Shown here piece after piece: positions 43,057 through 52,337 of a DNA stretch of 64,000 nt (positions are counted from its first letter, which is position 1; the number at the start of each line of letters is the position of its first letter). This stretch comes from JAJKIV01 sp036741775. GTDB taxonomy: Bacteria; Gemmatimonadota; Gemmatimonadetes; Gemmatimonadales; Gemmatimonadaceae. Made by a program: the position numbers and the translations under genes. The DNA lies in assembly GCA_036741775.1 (NCBI GenBank), contig DAINRQ010000016.1, positions 1-64,000 of the forward strand, read 5' to 3'. The notes under the pieces were generated by a model, which saw only the letters and a list, made by a program, of their open reading frames with translations, was not told the DNA's origin and did not search any database.

Positions 43057-44691
43057 GTGCGCTCACGTCTCTCCGCCGCCTGTCTGGCGCTCGCCCTCGG
43101 TACCGTTCCCGCTCACGCCCAGGCGCGTCCGGCGATCCCGAACGCGCGGCTCGACGCGTTCAAACGTGAGGCGATCGCCGACGTCGACAGCCGAGCGCAG
43201 TTCACGCAGCAGATGGTCGATCAGATCTTCAGCTACGGCGAGCTCGGATTTCAGGAAGTGGAGACGTCGAAGTACATCGTGAAGATCCTGCGTGACAACG
43301 GCTTCACCGTCGAGGAAGGCGTCGCGGGGATCCCCACGGCATGGGTGGCGACGTGGGGCTCCGGCAAGCCGGTGATCGCCATCGGGTCCGACATCGACGG
43401 CATCCCGCAGGCGTCGCAGAAGCCGGGCGTCGCGTGTCACGCGCCGATCGTTCCGGGCGCGCCCGGACATGGGGAGGGGCACAACACCGGTCAGCCCGTG
43501 AACGTCACCGCGGCGCTCGCGGTGAAGAAGATCATGGAACGGGAGCGACTCCCCGGAACGATCAAGCTCTGGCCCGGAGTCGCCGAGGAACAGCTCGCGA
43601 CCAAGGCGTACCTGGTGCGCGCCGGCGTGTTCAAGGACGCGGACATCGCGATCTTCACGCACGTCTCGTCGAATCTGAGCACGTCGTGGGGACCGAGTGG
43701 TGGATCGGGGCTGGTGTCGGTGATGTACTCGTTCCAGGGTCAGGCCGCGCATTCCGCGGGCGCCCCGTGGCGCGGCCGCAGCGCGCTCGACGCCGTGGAG
43801 CTCATGAACGTCGGCTGGAACTACCGCCGAGAGCACCTGCGGCTGCAGCAGCGCTCCCATTACGTGATCCCCGACGGCGGCGATCAGCCTAACGTCGTGC
43901 CGACGACCGCGTCGGTGTGGTACTACTTCCGCGAGCTCACATACCCGCAGATCAAGGAAATGTGGGCGATCGGGGACTCCGTGGCGCAGGGCGCCGCGAT
44001 GATGACGGGCACCAAGCTCGTGGAGAGCCGCGTGCTCGGCTCCGCGTGGCCGCAGCACTTCAATCGGCCGATCGCCGAAGCGATGGTGGCGAACATCAAG
44101 CGCGTGGGCCTCCCGCAGTGGAGCGAGGCGGACCAGGCGATGGCGAAGGCCGTGCAGAAGGAGATGGGCTCGCGTGAAACGGGGATGCCGTCACAAGTGG
44201 ACACGAGCGCCGCGCCGCAGCCGCCGGAGCGCAACATGGGTGGCGGCTCGGACGACATTGGCGACGTGTCGTGGAACTTACCGACGGTGACGTTGCGCTT
44301 CCCCTCGAACATCCCGGGCCTGCCCGGGCATCACTGGTCGAGCGCGATCGCGTCGGCGACGCCGATCGCCCACAAGGGCGCGACTGCGGGGGCGAAGGTG
44401 ATGGCGGCGACGATGCTGGACATCCTCGCGAAGCCCACGCTGGTGGACAGCGCGTGGTCGTACTTCCGCAATGTGCAGACGAAGGACGTCAAGTACGAGC
44501 CGCTGATGCGCCCTAACGAGCAACCAGCGACCTTCCTGAACGCCGATATTCTCGAGCGATACCGCCCGCGGATGCGGCAGTTCTACTTCGACCCGACGCG
44601 CTACAAGACCTACCTGGAGCAGCTCGGGGTCCGATATCCCACCGTGCGGAAGTCTGCGGACCGGTGTGAAGACATGCCCTCCGTGCCGTAA
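43057..44691 (+). CDS. secreted M20-family amidohydrolase, AbgB-like
   Basis: Protein of 544 residues from GTG 43057, with a GGAGGA site 6 nt upstream and a signal peptide ending near VPAHAQA. The M20 peptidase fold is visible: IGSDIDGIPQASQKPGVACHA holds the metal-binding aspartate region, followed by GHGEGHNTGQPVNVTAALAVKKIM as in p-aminobenzoyl-glutamate hydrolase subunit B, the dimerisation domain, and a late GLPGHHWSSAIASATPIAHKG block with the last metal histidine. It should hydrolyse an amide bond, perhaps a folate breakdown product or N-acyl amino acid. No AbgA partner is nearby. Confidence 0.88.
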   Translation: MRSRLSAACLALALGTVPAHAQARPAIPNARLDAFKREAIADVDSRAQFTQQMVDQIFSYGELGFQEVETSKYIVKILRDNGFTVEEGVAGIPTAWVATWGSGKPVIAIGSDIDGIPQASQKPGVACHAPIVPGAPGHGEGHNTGQPVNVTAALAVKKIMERERLPGTIKLWPGVAEEQLATKAYLVRAGVFKDADIAIFTHVSSNLSTSWGPSGGSGLVSVMYSFQGQAAHSAGAPWRGRSALDAVELMNVGWNYRREHLRLQQRSHYVIPDGGDQPNVVPTTASVWYYFRELTYPQIKEMWAIGDSVAQGAAMMTGTKLVESRVLGSAWPQHFNRPIAEAMVANIKRVGLPQWSEADQAMAKAVQKEMGSRETGMPSQVDTSAAPQPPERNMGGGSDDIGDVSWNLPTVTLRFPSNIPGLPGHHWSSAIASATPIAHKGATAGAKVMAATMLDILAKPTLVDSAWSYFRNVQTKDVKYEPLMRPNEQPATFLNADILERYRPRMRQFYFDPTRYKTYLEQLGVRYPTVRKSADRCEDMPSVP

Positions 44692-44743
44692 TGGCCGGTC
44701 GTTGCTCCGAGCATCCTTTCCGGCCGCTGGCGAGAGCGACCGC

Positions 44744-44790
44744 GCTGCCGCCCGGGTCATCTTCGTCATCCTGTCCATCCTGCCCATCTG
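44744..44790. repeat. dispersed repeat GTCATCTTCGTCATCCTG, copy 2
   Basis: GCTGCCGCCCGGGTCATCTT followed by CGTCATCCTGTCCATCCTG repeats the element at 11242-11286. It again lies between a plus-strand stop (44691) and a convergent gene (44825). Confidence 0.85.
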
Positions 44791-44824
44791 TCGAATGCTG
44801 TTGCCGTTACCGCGACAGATCCTG

Positions 44825-45523
44825 TCATCCGGCATGCATCGCCAGGCGGTACCCACTCTTGCGCACGGTGAGGATCAGCCGGGGCGCGTGAGGATCGGCC
44901 TCGAGTTTGGTCCGCAGCTGCCCGACGTGCGTATCCACGGTTCGGGAGACCACGTCGGCATCGTACCCCCAGACCTCCTCGAGCAGCTCGTACCGCGACG
45001 CGACACCGCCGGCTCGGCGCGCGAGGGCGAGCAGCAGGTCGAACTCCTTCGGTCGCAAGCTCACCGCCTCGTCATCCGCGAACACCGTGCGCGTGGACGG
45101 GTCGATGCGCACACGTCCGATCTGGATCGGACGCGAGTCACGCGCCTTCGGTGAGGCCGAGAGACGCAATCGGCGCCGGATCGCGTCCACGCGGGCGAGT
45201 AGCTCCATCAACCCGAACGGCTTCGTGACGTAGTCATCCGCGCCGAGGCGCAGGCCGCGAACCTTGTCTTCTTCCTCGCCACGCGCCGTCAGGACGATGA
45301 CCGGCGTCTCGACCCCGTCCTCCCGCAGCGTGCGCAGGATCTGAAACCCGTCGGGCTTCGGGATCATCAGGTCGAGGATGACGAGGTCGATGTCATCGCG
45401 ACGCGCCCGCTCGAGGCCCTCACTGCCCGTGTACGCGGCGTGGACCACGTGCCCCTCGCGCTCGAGGTTGTGTCGGAGCCCGTGGACGAGGTTCCGGTTG
45501 TCCTCGATGATCAGGATGCGCAC
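44825..45523 (-). CDS. OmpR/PhoB-family response regulator
   Basis: Protein of 232 residues. Receiver domain 1-120 with phospho-acceptor D51, acidic pocket at E7-D8 and the VTKPFG lysine near 100; winged-helix DNA-binding domain 135-230 (LRPKEFDLLLALARRAGGVASRYELLEEVWG, VDTHVGQLRTKLE). It overlaps the upstream histidine kinase by 13 bp and forms a two-component system with it. Confidence 0.95.
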   Translation of the reverse strand: MRILIIEDNRNLVHGLRHNLEREGHVVHAAYTGSEGLERARRDDIDLVILDLMIPKPDGFQILRTLREDGVETPVIVLTARGEEEDKVRGLRLGADDYVTKPFGLMELLARVDAIRRRLRLSASPKARDSRPIQIGRVRIDPSTRTVFADDEAVSLRPKEFDLLLALARRAGGVASRYELLEEVWGYDADVVSRTVDTHVGQLRTKLEADPHAPRLILTVRKSGYRLAMHAG

Positions 45524-47220
45524 CCGACGGATGGTGAGGTCGAGGGAGGTGCGGCGGGACGCGATGCGGCGCTGACGCGCGCGCTCGGCAGCTCGAGCAC
45601 GACTCGCGCCCCGCCGGCCCCGTTAGGCGCGTCCTCGATGTGCGCCGAGCCGCCCAGTCGCGTGACCAGGTCGCGGACCACCGCGAGCCCGATCCCGCTG
45701 CCCGCGATGTGCGCGTCGACATCCCGCTGCAGCCGAACGAACGGTTGCCACACCTGTTCCCGCTCCGAGGCCGGCACGCCTGGCCCTTCGTCGTCGATAG
45801 CGAGGCGCGCCCGTCCGTTCTCCGCCCAGACGCCGACGCGGATCGTCTGGCCCGGGGGGCCATATTTCGCGGCGTTGTCGAGCAGGTTGAGCAGGATCTG
45901 TCGGACCGCGTCTCGATCGGTCGGCACGACGACGTGGTCGGCGCGGATGAGACGGATGCGTGTCTCCGCGGCGGCCGCCAACGGCGCGAACGCGGAGATC
46001 GCCTCGCGCACGAGGGGAGCGAGCGAGTGCTCCTCCAGCGCTGTGGCGGGCGCTCCGCGCGACGACCACTCACTGCGCCCGAACGTCAAGACGTTGTCGA
46101 CGAGCTGCATGAGTCGCCGCGCCTCACTCACGATAATGCGCGCCCCGGATCTGACCTCGCGGCGCGAGTCGACGCGACCGTGACTCAGCGTTTCTCCGAA
46201 CAGCAGGATCTGCGCGAGCGGCGTGCGCAATTCGTGAGAGACGCTCGCCACGAAGTTCTCGCGTAACCGCGCGAGGGTCAGGGCGCGCCACGCAACGAAG
46301 AGGGTGGTGCCGATCAGCGCGATGGTGATGGCCACGAGCGCGAAGAGCAGTGGGCCGCGGGACGGTGGCAGCCCGCCAATGAGCAACGGCGGGGCGGTCG
46401 TGGGATCGAGCGACACGCGGATGTGCCAGCCACCGAGAAAGAGACCACCAGGCAGCGACGAGGAGTACGTGCTCGGCATCGACCTGCTCGACACGAGCAA
46501 CCGGCGCGCGCTCTTCGGAAGCGTGAGCTCGACCGACAGCACCGAGTCGTTCGGCGGCGCGGTGCGTGCCGGGAGCGGTAACAACGGTGCGGCCGTCAGC
46601 ATGGCGCGCAACGCGTAGTCGTGCACGACACTCATCGGGACCGCGAATCCGTAGACCGCGCGAGGGACGCCATCCGGCCCTCGCCGCACCGTGACGTACA
46701 CCATCTCGGCCGGGGCGGCGAGCGTGTCCAGCGTTGAAGTCACGTCCCATTCACGTGACTCCTGAGGGTTGCCGAGCGGGGACAGGTCCGCGACGAGAAA
46801 TGCGCGCCGCTCCGCGGACAACGCGGGTCCGTCGACCACCATCGACGAGTCCGCGAGCGTCAGGCGAAAGTAGAACGTCGGCTGGAGCGGGAGCTCACAG
46901 TCCGCGCACGGTTTGGTTCGCGGCGCCGCTTCCCGAAGGATCGACACCGGAGGGAGCAGCCCGTCCGCGTGAGAGAGCCGTGGGTCGCCGAGCGGTCGGA
47001 ACAAGCTGGTCACCGGCACGAACAAGCGGCCCACGATGCGCTGGCGATACGTCATGGCCGCGAAGTCGGCATGGTCGCGAAGCGCGCGCTCCGCGGCAGT
47101 GCGGTGCCGACGTGCCGCGTTCCACGCCTCGAGGCCAAGCACCGAGGGGACGACGATCGCGGCGAGGGCGGCGGCCACCACCGCCGCGGCACGCACTCGA
47201 GGTGTGTGAAGCAGTCGCAT
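45511..47220 (-). CDS. membrane-bound sensor histidine kinase
   Basis: Protein of 569 residues from ATG 47220. TM helix 1 at about 8-30 and TM helix 2 at about 285-312 (LLFALVAITIALIGTTLFVAW) bracket a periplasmic sensor domain of about 250 residues with a CADC pair, of no recognised family. There is no clear HAMP domain; the kinase core follows directly: H-box SHELRTP with H329, then N-box NLLDNAAKYGPPG, G1 DEGPGVP and G2 GSGIGLAVV. It should phosphorylate the co-encoded OmpR-type regulator. The signal is unknown. Confidence 0.93.
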   Translation of the reverse strand: MRLLHTPRVRAAAVVAAALAAIVVPSVLGLEAWNAARRHRTAAERALRDHADFAAMTYRQRIVGRLFVPVTSLFRPLGDPRLSHADGLLPPVSILREAAPRTKPCADCELPLQPTFYFRLTLADSSMVVDGPALSAERRAFLVADLSPLGNPQESREWDVTSTLDTLAAPAEMVYVTVRRGPDGVPRAVYGFAVPMSVVHDYALRAMLTAAPLLPLPARTAPPNDSVLSVELTLPKSARRLLVSSRSMPSTYSSSLPGGLFLGGWHIRVSLDPTTAPPLLIGGLPPSRGPLLFALVAITIALIGTTLFVAWRALTLARLRENFVASVSHELRTPLAQILLFGETLSHGRVDSRREVRSGARIIVSEARRLMQLVDNVLTFGRSEWSSRGAPATALEEHSLAPLVREAISAFAPLAAAAETRIRLIRADHVVVPTDRDAVRQILLNLLDNAAKYGPPGQTIRVGVWAENGRARLAIDDEGPGVPASEREQVWQPFVRLQRDVDAHIAGSGIGLAVVRDLVTRLGGSAHIEDAPNGAGGARVVLELPSARVSAASRPAAPPSTSPSVGCAS

Positions 47221-47408
47221 GCGGACCGGAACATGTGCTCTGGACCGCGGGCGCGACAGACGCCGCGCGACGCAGTCACCGGCGCATGACGAGACCATCA
47301 CACGACGATGACGCGCCGATGGAGTAGCGCACCATCACTGGTTCTAGCTTCGGGCCTCCGGATGCGGCCGCGGCACGGCCGCACTCACATTCACCGCGAG
47401 GACCCTCA

Positions 47409-48545
47409 ATGATGCATTTCCTTCGTCGAGCGTGTGGAGCCGCTGTGCTGGTCGCGACAACGGCATGCGGCTCCGAGTCCATCGTTCAACCGGTGCGCGT
47501 AATGGATCTGCGCGCCTCCGCCGCACTCGTGCCGTTGGATCCATTTGGCATTGGCGCCAAGGTGCCAGGAAGTCGCGGGTGCGCCGCCGATCCGTACCGT
47601 CAGTTCGACTTCTGGCTGGGCAAGTGGGACGTCTTCTCGGGTGCAACGGATCAACTCGCCGGGACGAGCATCATCGAGTCCGACCTGGACGGTTGTCTGA
47701 TCGAGGAGAACTGGACAGGAGGCGGTGGCCTTCGGGGCCGAAGCCTCAACACGTACGACGCCTCTACGGGGAAATGGCATCAGTTCTGGGTCTCGGCCGG
47801 CGGTTGTCCGATGGGCAACATCGTCATGGAAGGTGGGCTCGATGAGAACGGCAGTATGACCATGCAGGGAAGCCTGACGCAGCCGGAGGGATTCCTCATC
47901 GCGCCGCCGTGCGCGCCCAACCCGCCGTTCGTGGTGTTCACGCGGAACTCGCTTTTCCGGTGGACCTTGCTTCCATCGGGCTCGGTACTGCAGCAGATCA
48001 GCGCCGGGAACGACGCGCCGCCGTTACCGCTCCCGGACCCGTCGACGCTGGCCGGGCTGCGCTACGACCCAGTCGCACAGGTCACGCCGATTCCCGAGGC
48101 AACGGCGTCGTTCTGTCCGTTCCGTGCTGCCGCCCAGCAGTTCAACTTCATGGTTGGCACGTGGAATGTGCATCAGGGCAATGGCCAGGGCTCGCAAGGT
48201 ACGACGACCTTCTCGAAGGATCTGACGGCTTGCCTCGTCGAAGAGCATTTCGAGGGGCCCGGTGGGTACGAGGGCGTGAGTTACAACACGTTCGACGTCT
48301 TCACGCAGCAGTGGATGCGAACGTACGTCGACAACGACGGACAGCGCATCTTCATGACGGGCGCGCTTCAGAACGGCCAGATGGTCTTTGTCGGCACGAA
48401 GGCCGGTGCGGGCGGCCGATCCATCGAGGTTCGGATCACCTGGAACCCGGTCGAGCCCACCCGCGTGCTCCAGCGCTGGGAGTACTCGCGAGACGGTGGT
48501 CAGACGTGGCAGGCCGGCAGCGAGATCGTCTTCACGAAGCGTTAG
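47409..48545 (+). CDS. lipoprotein with two tandem DUF1579-like domains
   Basis: Protein of 378 residues with a lipoprotein signal (VLVATTAC, cysteine 20) and a GAGGA ribosome site. Two similar halves: residues about 64-190 (QFDFWLGKWDVF, CLIEENWTGGGGLRGRSLNTYD, KWHQFWV) and about 243-378 (QFNFMVGTWNVH, CLVEEHFEGPGGYEGVSYNTFD, QWMRTYVD). Each resembles the lipocalin-like DUF1579 fold, so the gene arose by internal duplication. The ligand is unknown. The TAG stop is formed by a CGTTAGGC octamer. Confidence 0.82.
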   Translation: MMHFLRRACGAAVLVATTACGSESIVQPVRVMDLRASAALVPLDPFGIGAKVPGSRGCAADPYRQFDFWLGKWDVFSGATDQLAGTSIIESDLDGCLIEENWTGGGGLRGRSLNTYDASTGKWHQFWVSAGGCPMGNIVMEGGLDENGSMTMQGSLTQPEGFLIAPPCAPNPPFVVFTRNSLFRWTLLPSGSVLQQISAGNDAPPLPLPDPSTLAGLRYDPVAQVTPIPEATASFCPFRAAAQQFNFMVGTWNVHQGNGQGSQGTTTFSKDLTACLVEEHFEGPGGYEGVSYNTFDVFTQQWMRTYVDNDGQRIFMTGALQNGQMVFVGTKAGAGGRSIEVRITWNPVEPTRVLQRWEYSRDGGQTWQAGSEIVFTKR

Positions 48546-48558
48546 GCCGACTGCACGC

Positions 48559-49254
48559 CTATCGCCACACCGCGATCTCGTCCAGCGGCTTCCTTGCCAG
48601 GTCGGGTACCCGGGCGTCCTCCGCCGGGTACCCGACCGGCATGATGAGCATCGCCCGTTCGTTCACCGGTCGCCCGAGCAGCTCGCGCAGAAAGCCCATG
48701 GGGTTCGGTGTGTGCGTGAGCGTCACGAGCCCCATCTCGTGCACCGCGGCAATGAACAGTCCGGCCGCGATCCCGCACGATTCCTCGGAGTAGTAATGCA
48801 CCCGCCTGGTTCCATCGGCGCGGAGCCCGTAGGCCTGGCGGAACAGTACCACGAGCCACGGGGCGTCGGTGAGGTGAGGCTTGTGCTCGTCGGTGCCAAG
48901 CGGCAGGATCGCCTCGAGCCATTCGCGCGGTGCGCGTCCGTGGTAGAAGTCGTGCTCCTCCTGCTCCGCCGCTTCACGAATCCGCTGCTTGAGCGCAGGG
49001 TCCGAGATCGCGACGAACGTCCACGGCTGCTGGTGCGCGCCACTTGGCGCCGTGCCGGCCGTGTGAATCGCGACCTCGATCAGATCGCGGGGCACCGGGT
49101 CGGTCGAGAAATGGCGCGTCGTGCGGCGACGATTCATTACCTCGTAGAACGCCGCCGCGCGCGAACGCGACTCGTCGAGGCTCCACCGGTTGAACGCGAG
49201 CGGAACGAACGGGCGCACCCGCACGCCATGGAGCGTCTGATCCTGGTCGGACAT
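48559..49254 (-). CDS. nitroreductase-family flavoprotein (iodotyrosine deiodinase-like)
   Basis: Protein of 231 residues with the FMN-binding nitroreductase fold: RRRTTRHFSTDPVPRD at the phosphate site, TAGTAPSGAHQQPWTFVAI, SCGIAAGLFIAAVHEMGL, and MLIMPVGYPAEDA at the end. The AGTAPSGAHQQPW block and the helical lid (WLEAILPLGTDEHKPHLTDAPW) resemble bacterial iodotyrosine deiodinase homologues more than NfsB. Such enzymes reduce halotyrosines or nitroaromatics with FMN. Divergent from the DUF2911 gene. Confidence 0.87.
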   Translation of the reverse strand: MSDQDQTLHGVRVRPFVPLAFNRWSLDESRSRAAAFYEVMNRRRTTRHFSTDPVPRDLIEVAIHTAGTAPSGAHQQPWTFVAISDPALKQRIREAAEQEEHDFYHGRAPREWLEAILPLGTDEHKPHLTDAPWLVVLFRQAYGLRADGTRRVHYYSEESCGIAAGLFIAAVHEMGLVTLTHTPNPMGFLRELLGRPVNERAMLIMPVGYPAEDARVPDLARKPLDEIAVWR

Positions 49255-49389
49255 CGTCGTGGTAATCCCCGTCGTGGAAGGGCGGCACTCACGAACTTAC
49301 CAGCCTCGGGCCCGCGACGACGCGCCCCAACGGAACTTCACATCAGGTCGAGAGATTCCTCCCGGTACATCCCACCCCGGAGGTTGCCT

Positions 49390-49974
49390 GTGTCATGGCA
49401 CGTTCGTCGCGCTCGGTTCGCCATCCCCCGAGTCTACTCGGCCCTTTTGATCGCGCTCGTCGCCCTCGCTGCGCTCCCAATCCGTGGTGGTGCCCAGGGG
49501 TTCCCAGCCAGCCAGCGCGGACGCGTCGAGCAGACGGTCGCTTTCACCGACATTGCCGTCACGTACGGCCGGCCCGTCGCGCGCGGACGCGTGCTCTTCG
49601 GCGACTCGGGTATCGTGAAGTGGCGCAGCGTGTGGAACCCCGGCGCCGACTCGGCCACCTACGTGCGCTTCAGTCACGACGTGCTCGTGGAAGGCCGCGA
49701 GGTGAAGGCCGGCGAGTACTCGGTCTGGCTCATCCCGCAGCCCGCCGGCCCCTGGACGTTCGTCCTGAATCGCGCCGCGCATGTCTTCCACGCGCCATAC
49801 CCGGGCGAGACCTCGGATGCATTACGACTCGAGGTCACGCCCGAGCGCGGGGCTCACATGGAGACTCTCGCCTTCTATTTCCCAGTGGTGCTACGCGACG
49901 AGGCCGTGATGCGTGTGCACTGGGGAGACACGATGGTGCCGGTTCGGATCAAGGCGCCGTATCGCCCGCAATAG
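49390..49974 (+). CDS. DUF2911 secreted protein
   Basis: Protein of 194 residues from GTG 49390, preceded by GGAGG at 6 nt. Signal peptide ending near LPIRGGAQ. The DUF2911 family core is clear: SQRGRVEQTVAFTDIAVTYGRPVARGR, VWNPGADSATYVRFSHDVLVEGREVKAGEYSVWLIPQ, and the closing MRVHWGDTMVPVRIKA. Function is unknown; the family is common in Bacteroidota and Gemmatimonadota and is predicted periplasmic. Confidence 0.87.
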   Translation: MSWHVRRARFAIPRVYSALLIALVALAALPIRGGAQGFPASQRGRVEQTVAFTDIAVTYGRPVARGRVLFGDSGIVKWRSVWNPGADSATYVRFSHDVLVEGREVKAGEYSVWLIPQPAGPWTFVLNRAAHVFHAPYPGETSDALRLEVTPERGAHMETLAFYFPVVLRDEAVMRVHWGDTMVPVRIKAPYRPQ

Positions 49975-49996
49975 TCGCCGGAGACGCCGCACGGGA

Positions 49997-52159
49997 CTAC
50001 CGGGATGAAGTCGAAGCGCGCGAGAGACCGAGGGCCCGCGAGAGGAACGCGAGTTGATCCGCCCACGTATCCACCGCGTCGGCCAGCGTCGCACCGGACT
50101 GATGTCCGGCGCCCCACGTCACCCTGAGCAGGACGGGCTTCGCACAGCCCTGCGCGTGCTGCAACGCGGCCGCGAGCTTGTACGCGTGCATGGGGACGGT
50201 CGTCTCGTCGCGCTCGCCCGGCGAAATCATCGTTGCCGGGTAGCACTTGCCCGGTGAGGCGGTGCGGATGGGGTCGTACGCGACGACCGCGCGCAGGTCC
50301 GCGGAGTCATCGGGCGACCCGTAATCGCGCGCGAACTGGCGGCCGCCAGTGAACGCGCCGGCGCGGAGAATGTCCATCAGCGGATAGTCGATGACCGCGG
50401 CGCCGAAGAGCTCGGGGCGCTGGATGATCGCCGCGGCGACCAGCGGGCCTCCGGCGCTGCTCGTGTTCGCGACGAAGCGTTCTCGGGAAGCGTACCGGTT
50501 CGCGATGAGCCACTCCGCGGCCGCGATGTAGTCATCGATCGCGTTCTGCTTACTGTGGCGGATGCCCGCCTGGTGCCACTCCTCGCCGTACTCACCGCCC
50601 CCGCGCGTGTTAGGCAGAGCCCATACCCCACCGTTCTCGAGCCATACGGCAATATTCGCCTGGAACCACGGCGCGGCGGACCAGCTGCCGTGGCCGTAGC
50701 CGTACATGTAGGCGGGCGCCGTGCCGTCGAGTGCGAGCCCTTTGCGGTGGACCACGTACATGGGAATGCGCGTGCCGTCACGACTCGTATAGAAGACCTG
50801 GCGCGTCTCGAAGTTGCTCGGATCGTACGGAAGCGCTGGCCGGCGATACTCGCGTGACGTACCGCCCGCGACATCGAGCCTGAAGATCGTCCCCGGGTCG
50901 ACCACGCCACTCAACACGTAGAACGCCTCGCGATCCTGCTGGCGCCCGACGAACCCTGTCCACACCGAGCCAAGGTAGGGGAGTGCGATCTCACGGACGA
51001 ACGCGCCCGTCGCGTCGAACGTGCGGATGCGCGACCGGGCGTCTGCCACGTAGGCCACGATGAAGTGATTGCCCACCATCGTCACGCCCGCCCCCGTCAG
51101 GTCGATCGCCTCGGCGGCCTGTGGAATGACGTCGCGCCACCGCGACGGCGCGGGGTTCCCGACATCGACGCCGATCACGCGCCAGCGAGGTGCCGAAAGG
51201 TTCGTGACGAGCCAGAGCGTCGATCCCTGCGAACCGACGAACCAGTACGCCGCATCGCCTTTGTCCATGACGGGCACGAACCCCTGCTCGGGAGCGCGCG
51301 CATCGGCCGCCCAGATGCGATTCGCACTCCGCGTCGGCAACAGGGCGTTGACCACCGTGAACCGGCCATCATCGCTCACTCGGTGTCGTAGAAGCGCGAA
51401 CGGTTCGGACGGCAGCTCGAAGAGCAGGGAATCGCTCGACTGCGGGGCGCCCAGGCGATGGCGGTACAGCTTGCCGTCGCGAAGCTGCGTCTGCCGCTCC
51501 TGTCCAGCGGCTGGCACGGGGTAGCGTACGTAGGAAAGCCCGCGTCCGTCCGCATCCCACTGGACGCTCGACGTGCCGTTGATGCCTACCAGCGAATCCG
51601 AGAGGTCCCGGCCGCTCTCGACGTCTCGGACCCGCAGCGTTTCCCAACGCGTCCCCACTCGGCGCACCGTGTACGCGATGAGCCGCCCATCCGGACTCGG
51701 GAAGAATTGCGACGGCACGCGTCCGGTCGCGCGCTCTGTGGAGTCCCCGTCGATGATCACCCGCGTGTTGCCGCCTTCGTCCACGATGTACGACGATCGT
51801 GTCGCCGGGCCTGTCGAGGCGAACTGCGAGTAGAAGAGCCGCGTCCCCCGCGCCGTTGGCGCACCGAACCGCTCGACGCTCGCGACCGCCGTCAGCCGCC
51901 GGTGAATGATCGACCGCTCCGGAACCGCGGACGCATATGCGCGCGCATACGCATCCTGAGCGCGGGTCCAGGCTTGCGTCTCGGCGCTTCCCATCTGCTC
52001 GAGCCACCGGTACGGGTCTTCGATGCGAACACCGTGAACGGTGTCGGCCCAGGCGCCGCGATGCGCGCGGGGCGGTTGCGCGAGCACCGCGGCGGTGACG
52101 GAGAACGACAGGACAACGGCGATGGCACCAGACGAATGGGCACAGACGTCACGAATCAT
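49997..52159 (-). CDS. secreted S9-family prolyl oligopeptidase-like peptidase
   Basis: Protein of 720 residues from ATG 52159, which opens a signal peptide (AIAVVLSFSVTAAVLAQP). N-terminal DPYRWLEQMGSAETQAWTRAQD matches the propeller-domain start of POP enzymes. In the alpha/beta hydrolase domain the nucleophile motif reads TSSAGG around S568 instead of the usual GxSxGG; the aspartate is in GERDETTVP and the histidine in WGAGHQSG. It should cleave small proline-containing peptides in the periplasm. An upstream in-frame extension is not protein-like. Confidence 0.88.
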   Translation of the reverse strand: MIRDVCAHSSGAIAVVLSFSVTAAVLAQPPRAHRGAWADTVHGVRIEDPYRWLEQMGSAETQAWTRAQDAYARAYASAVPERSIIHRRLTAVASVERFGAPTARGTRLFYSQFASTGPATRSSYIVDEGGNTRVIIDGDSTERATGRVPSQFFPSPDGRLIAYTVRRVGTRWETLRVRDVESGRDLSDSLVGINGTSSVQWDADGRGLSYVRYPVPAAGQERQTQLRDGKLYRHRLGAPQSSDSLLFELPSEPFALLRHRVSDDGRFTVVNALLPTRSANRIWAADARAPEQGFVPVMDKGDAAYWFVGSQGSTLWLVTNLSAPRWRVIGVDVGNPAPSRWRDVIPQAAEAIDLTGAGVTMVGNHFIVAYVADARSRIRTFDATGAFVREIALPYLGSVWTGFVGRQQDREAFYVLSGVVDPGTIFRLDVAGGTSREYRRPALPYDPSNFETRQVFYTSRDGTRIPMYVVHRKGLALDGTAPAYMYGYGHGSWSAAPWFQANIAVWLENGGVWALPNTRGGGEYGEEWHQAGIRHSKQNAIDDYIAAAEWLIANRYASRERFVANTSSAGGPLVAAAIIQRPELFGAAVIDYPLMDILRAGAFTGGRQFARDYGSPDDSADLRAVVAYDPIRTASPGKCYPATMISPGERDETTVPMHAYKLAAALQHAQGCAKPVLLRVTWGAGHQSGATLADAVDTWADQLAFLSRALGLSRASTSSR

Positions 52160-52337
52160 GCTCGGCTCCGCAAGCAAGGGGTCTTCAGCGACGCGCATTG
52201 GGAGCCGAAGACTCCCGATGCGGCATACGGCGATGCTACGACCGGAGCGCAGAGGGCCCAACGAGTTTGGTGCGAGTGACGCCCGGCAGGCGTGAGTGAC
52301 GGCGGGGCGACGTCACCGCCCGAGGGCGTAACGCCGC

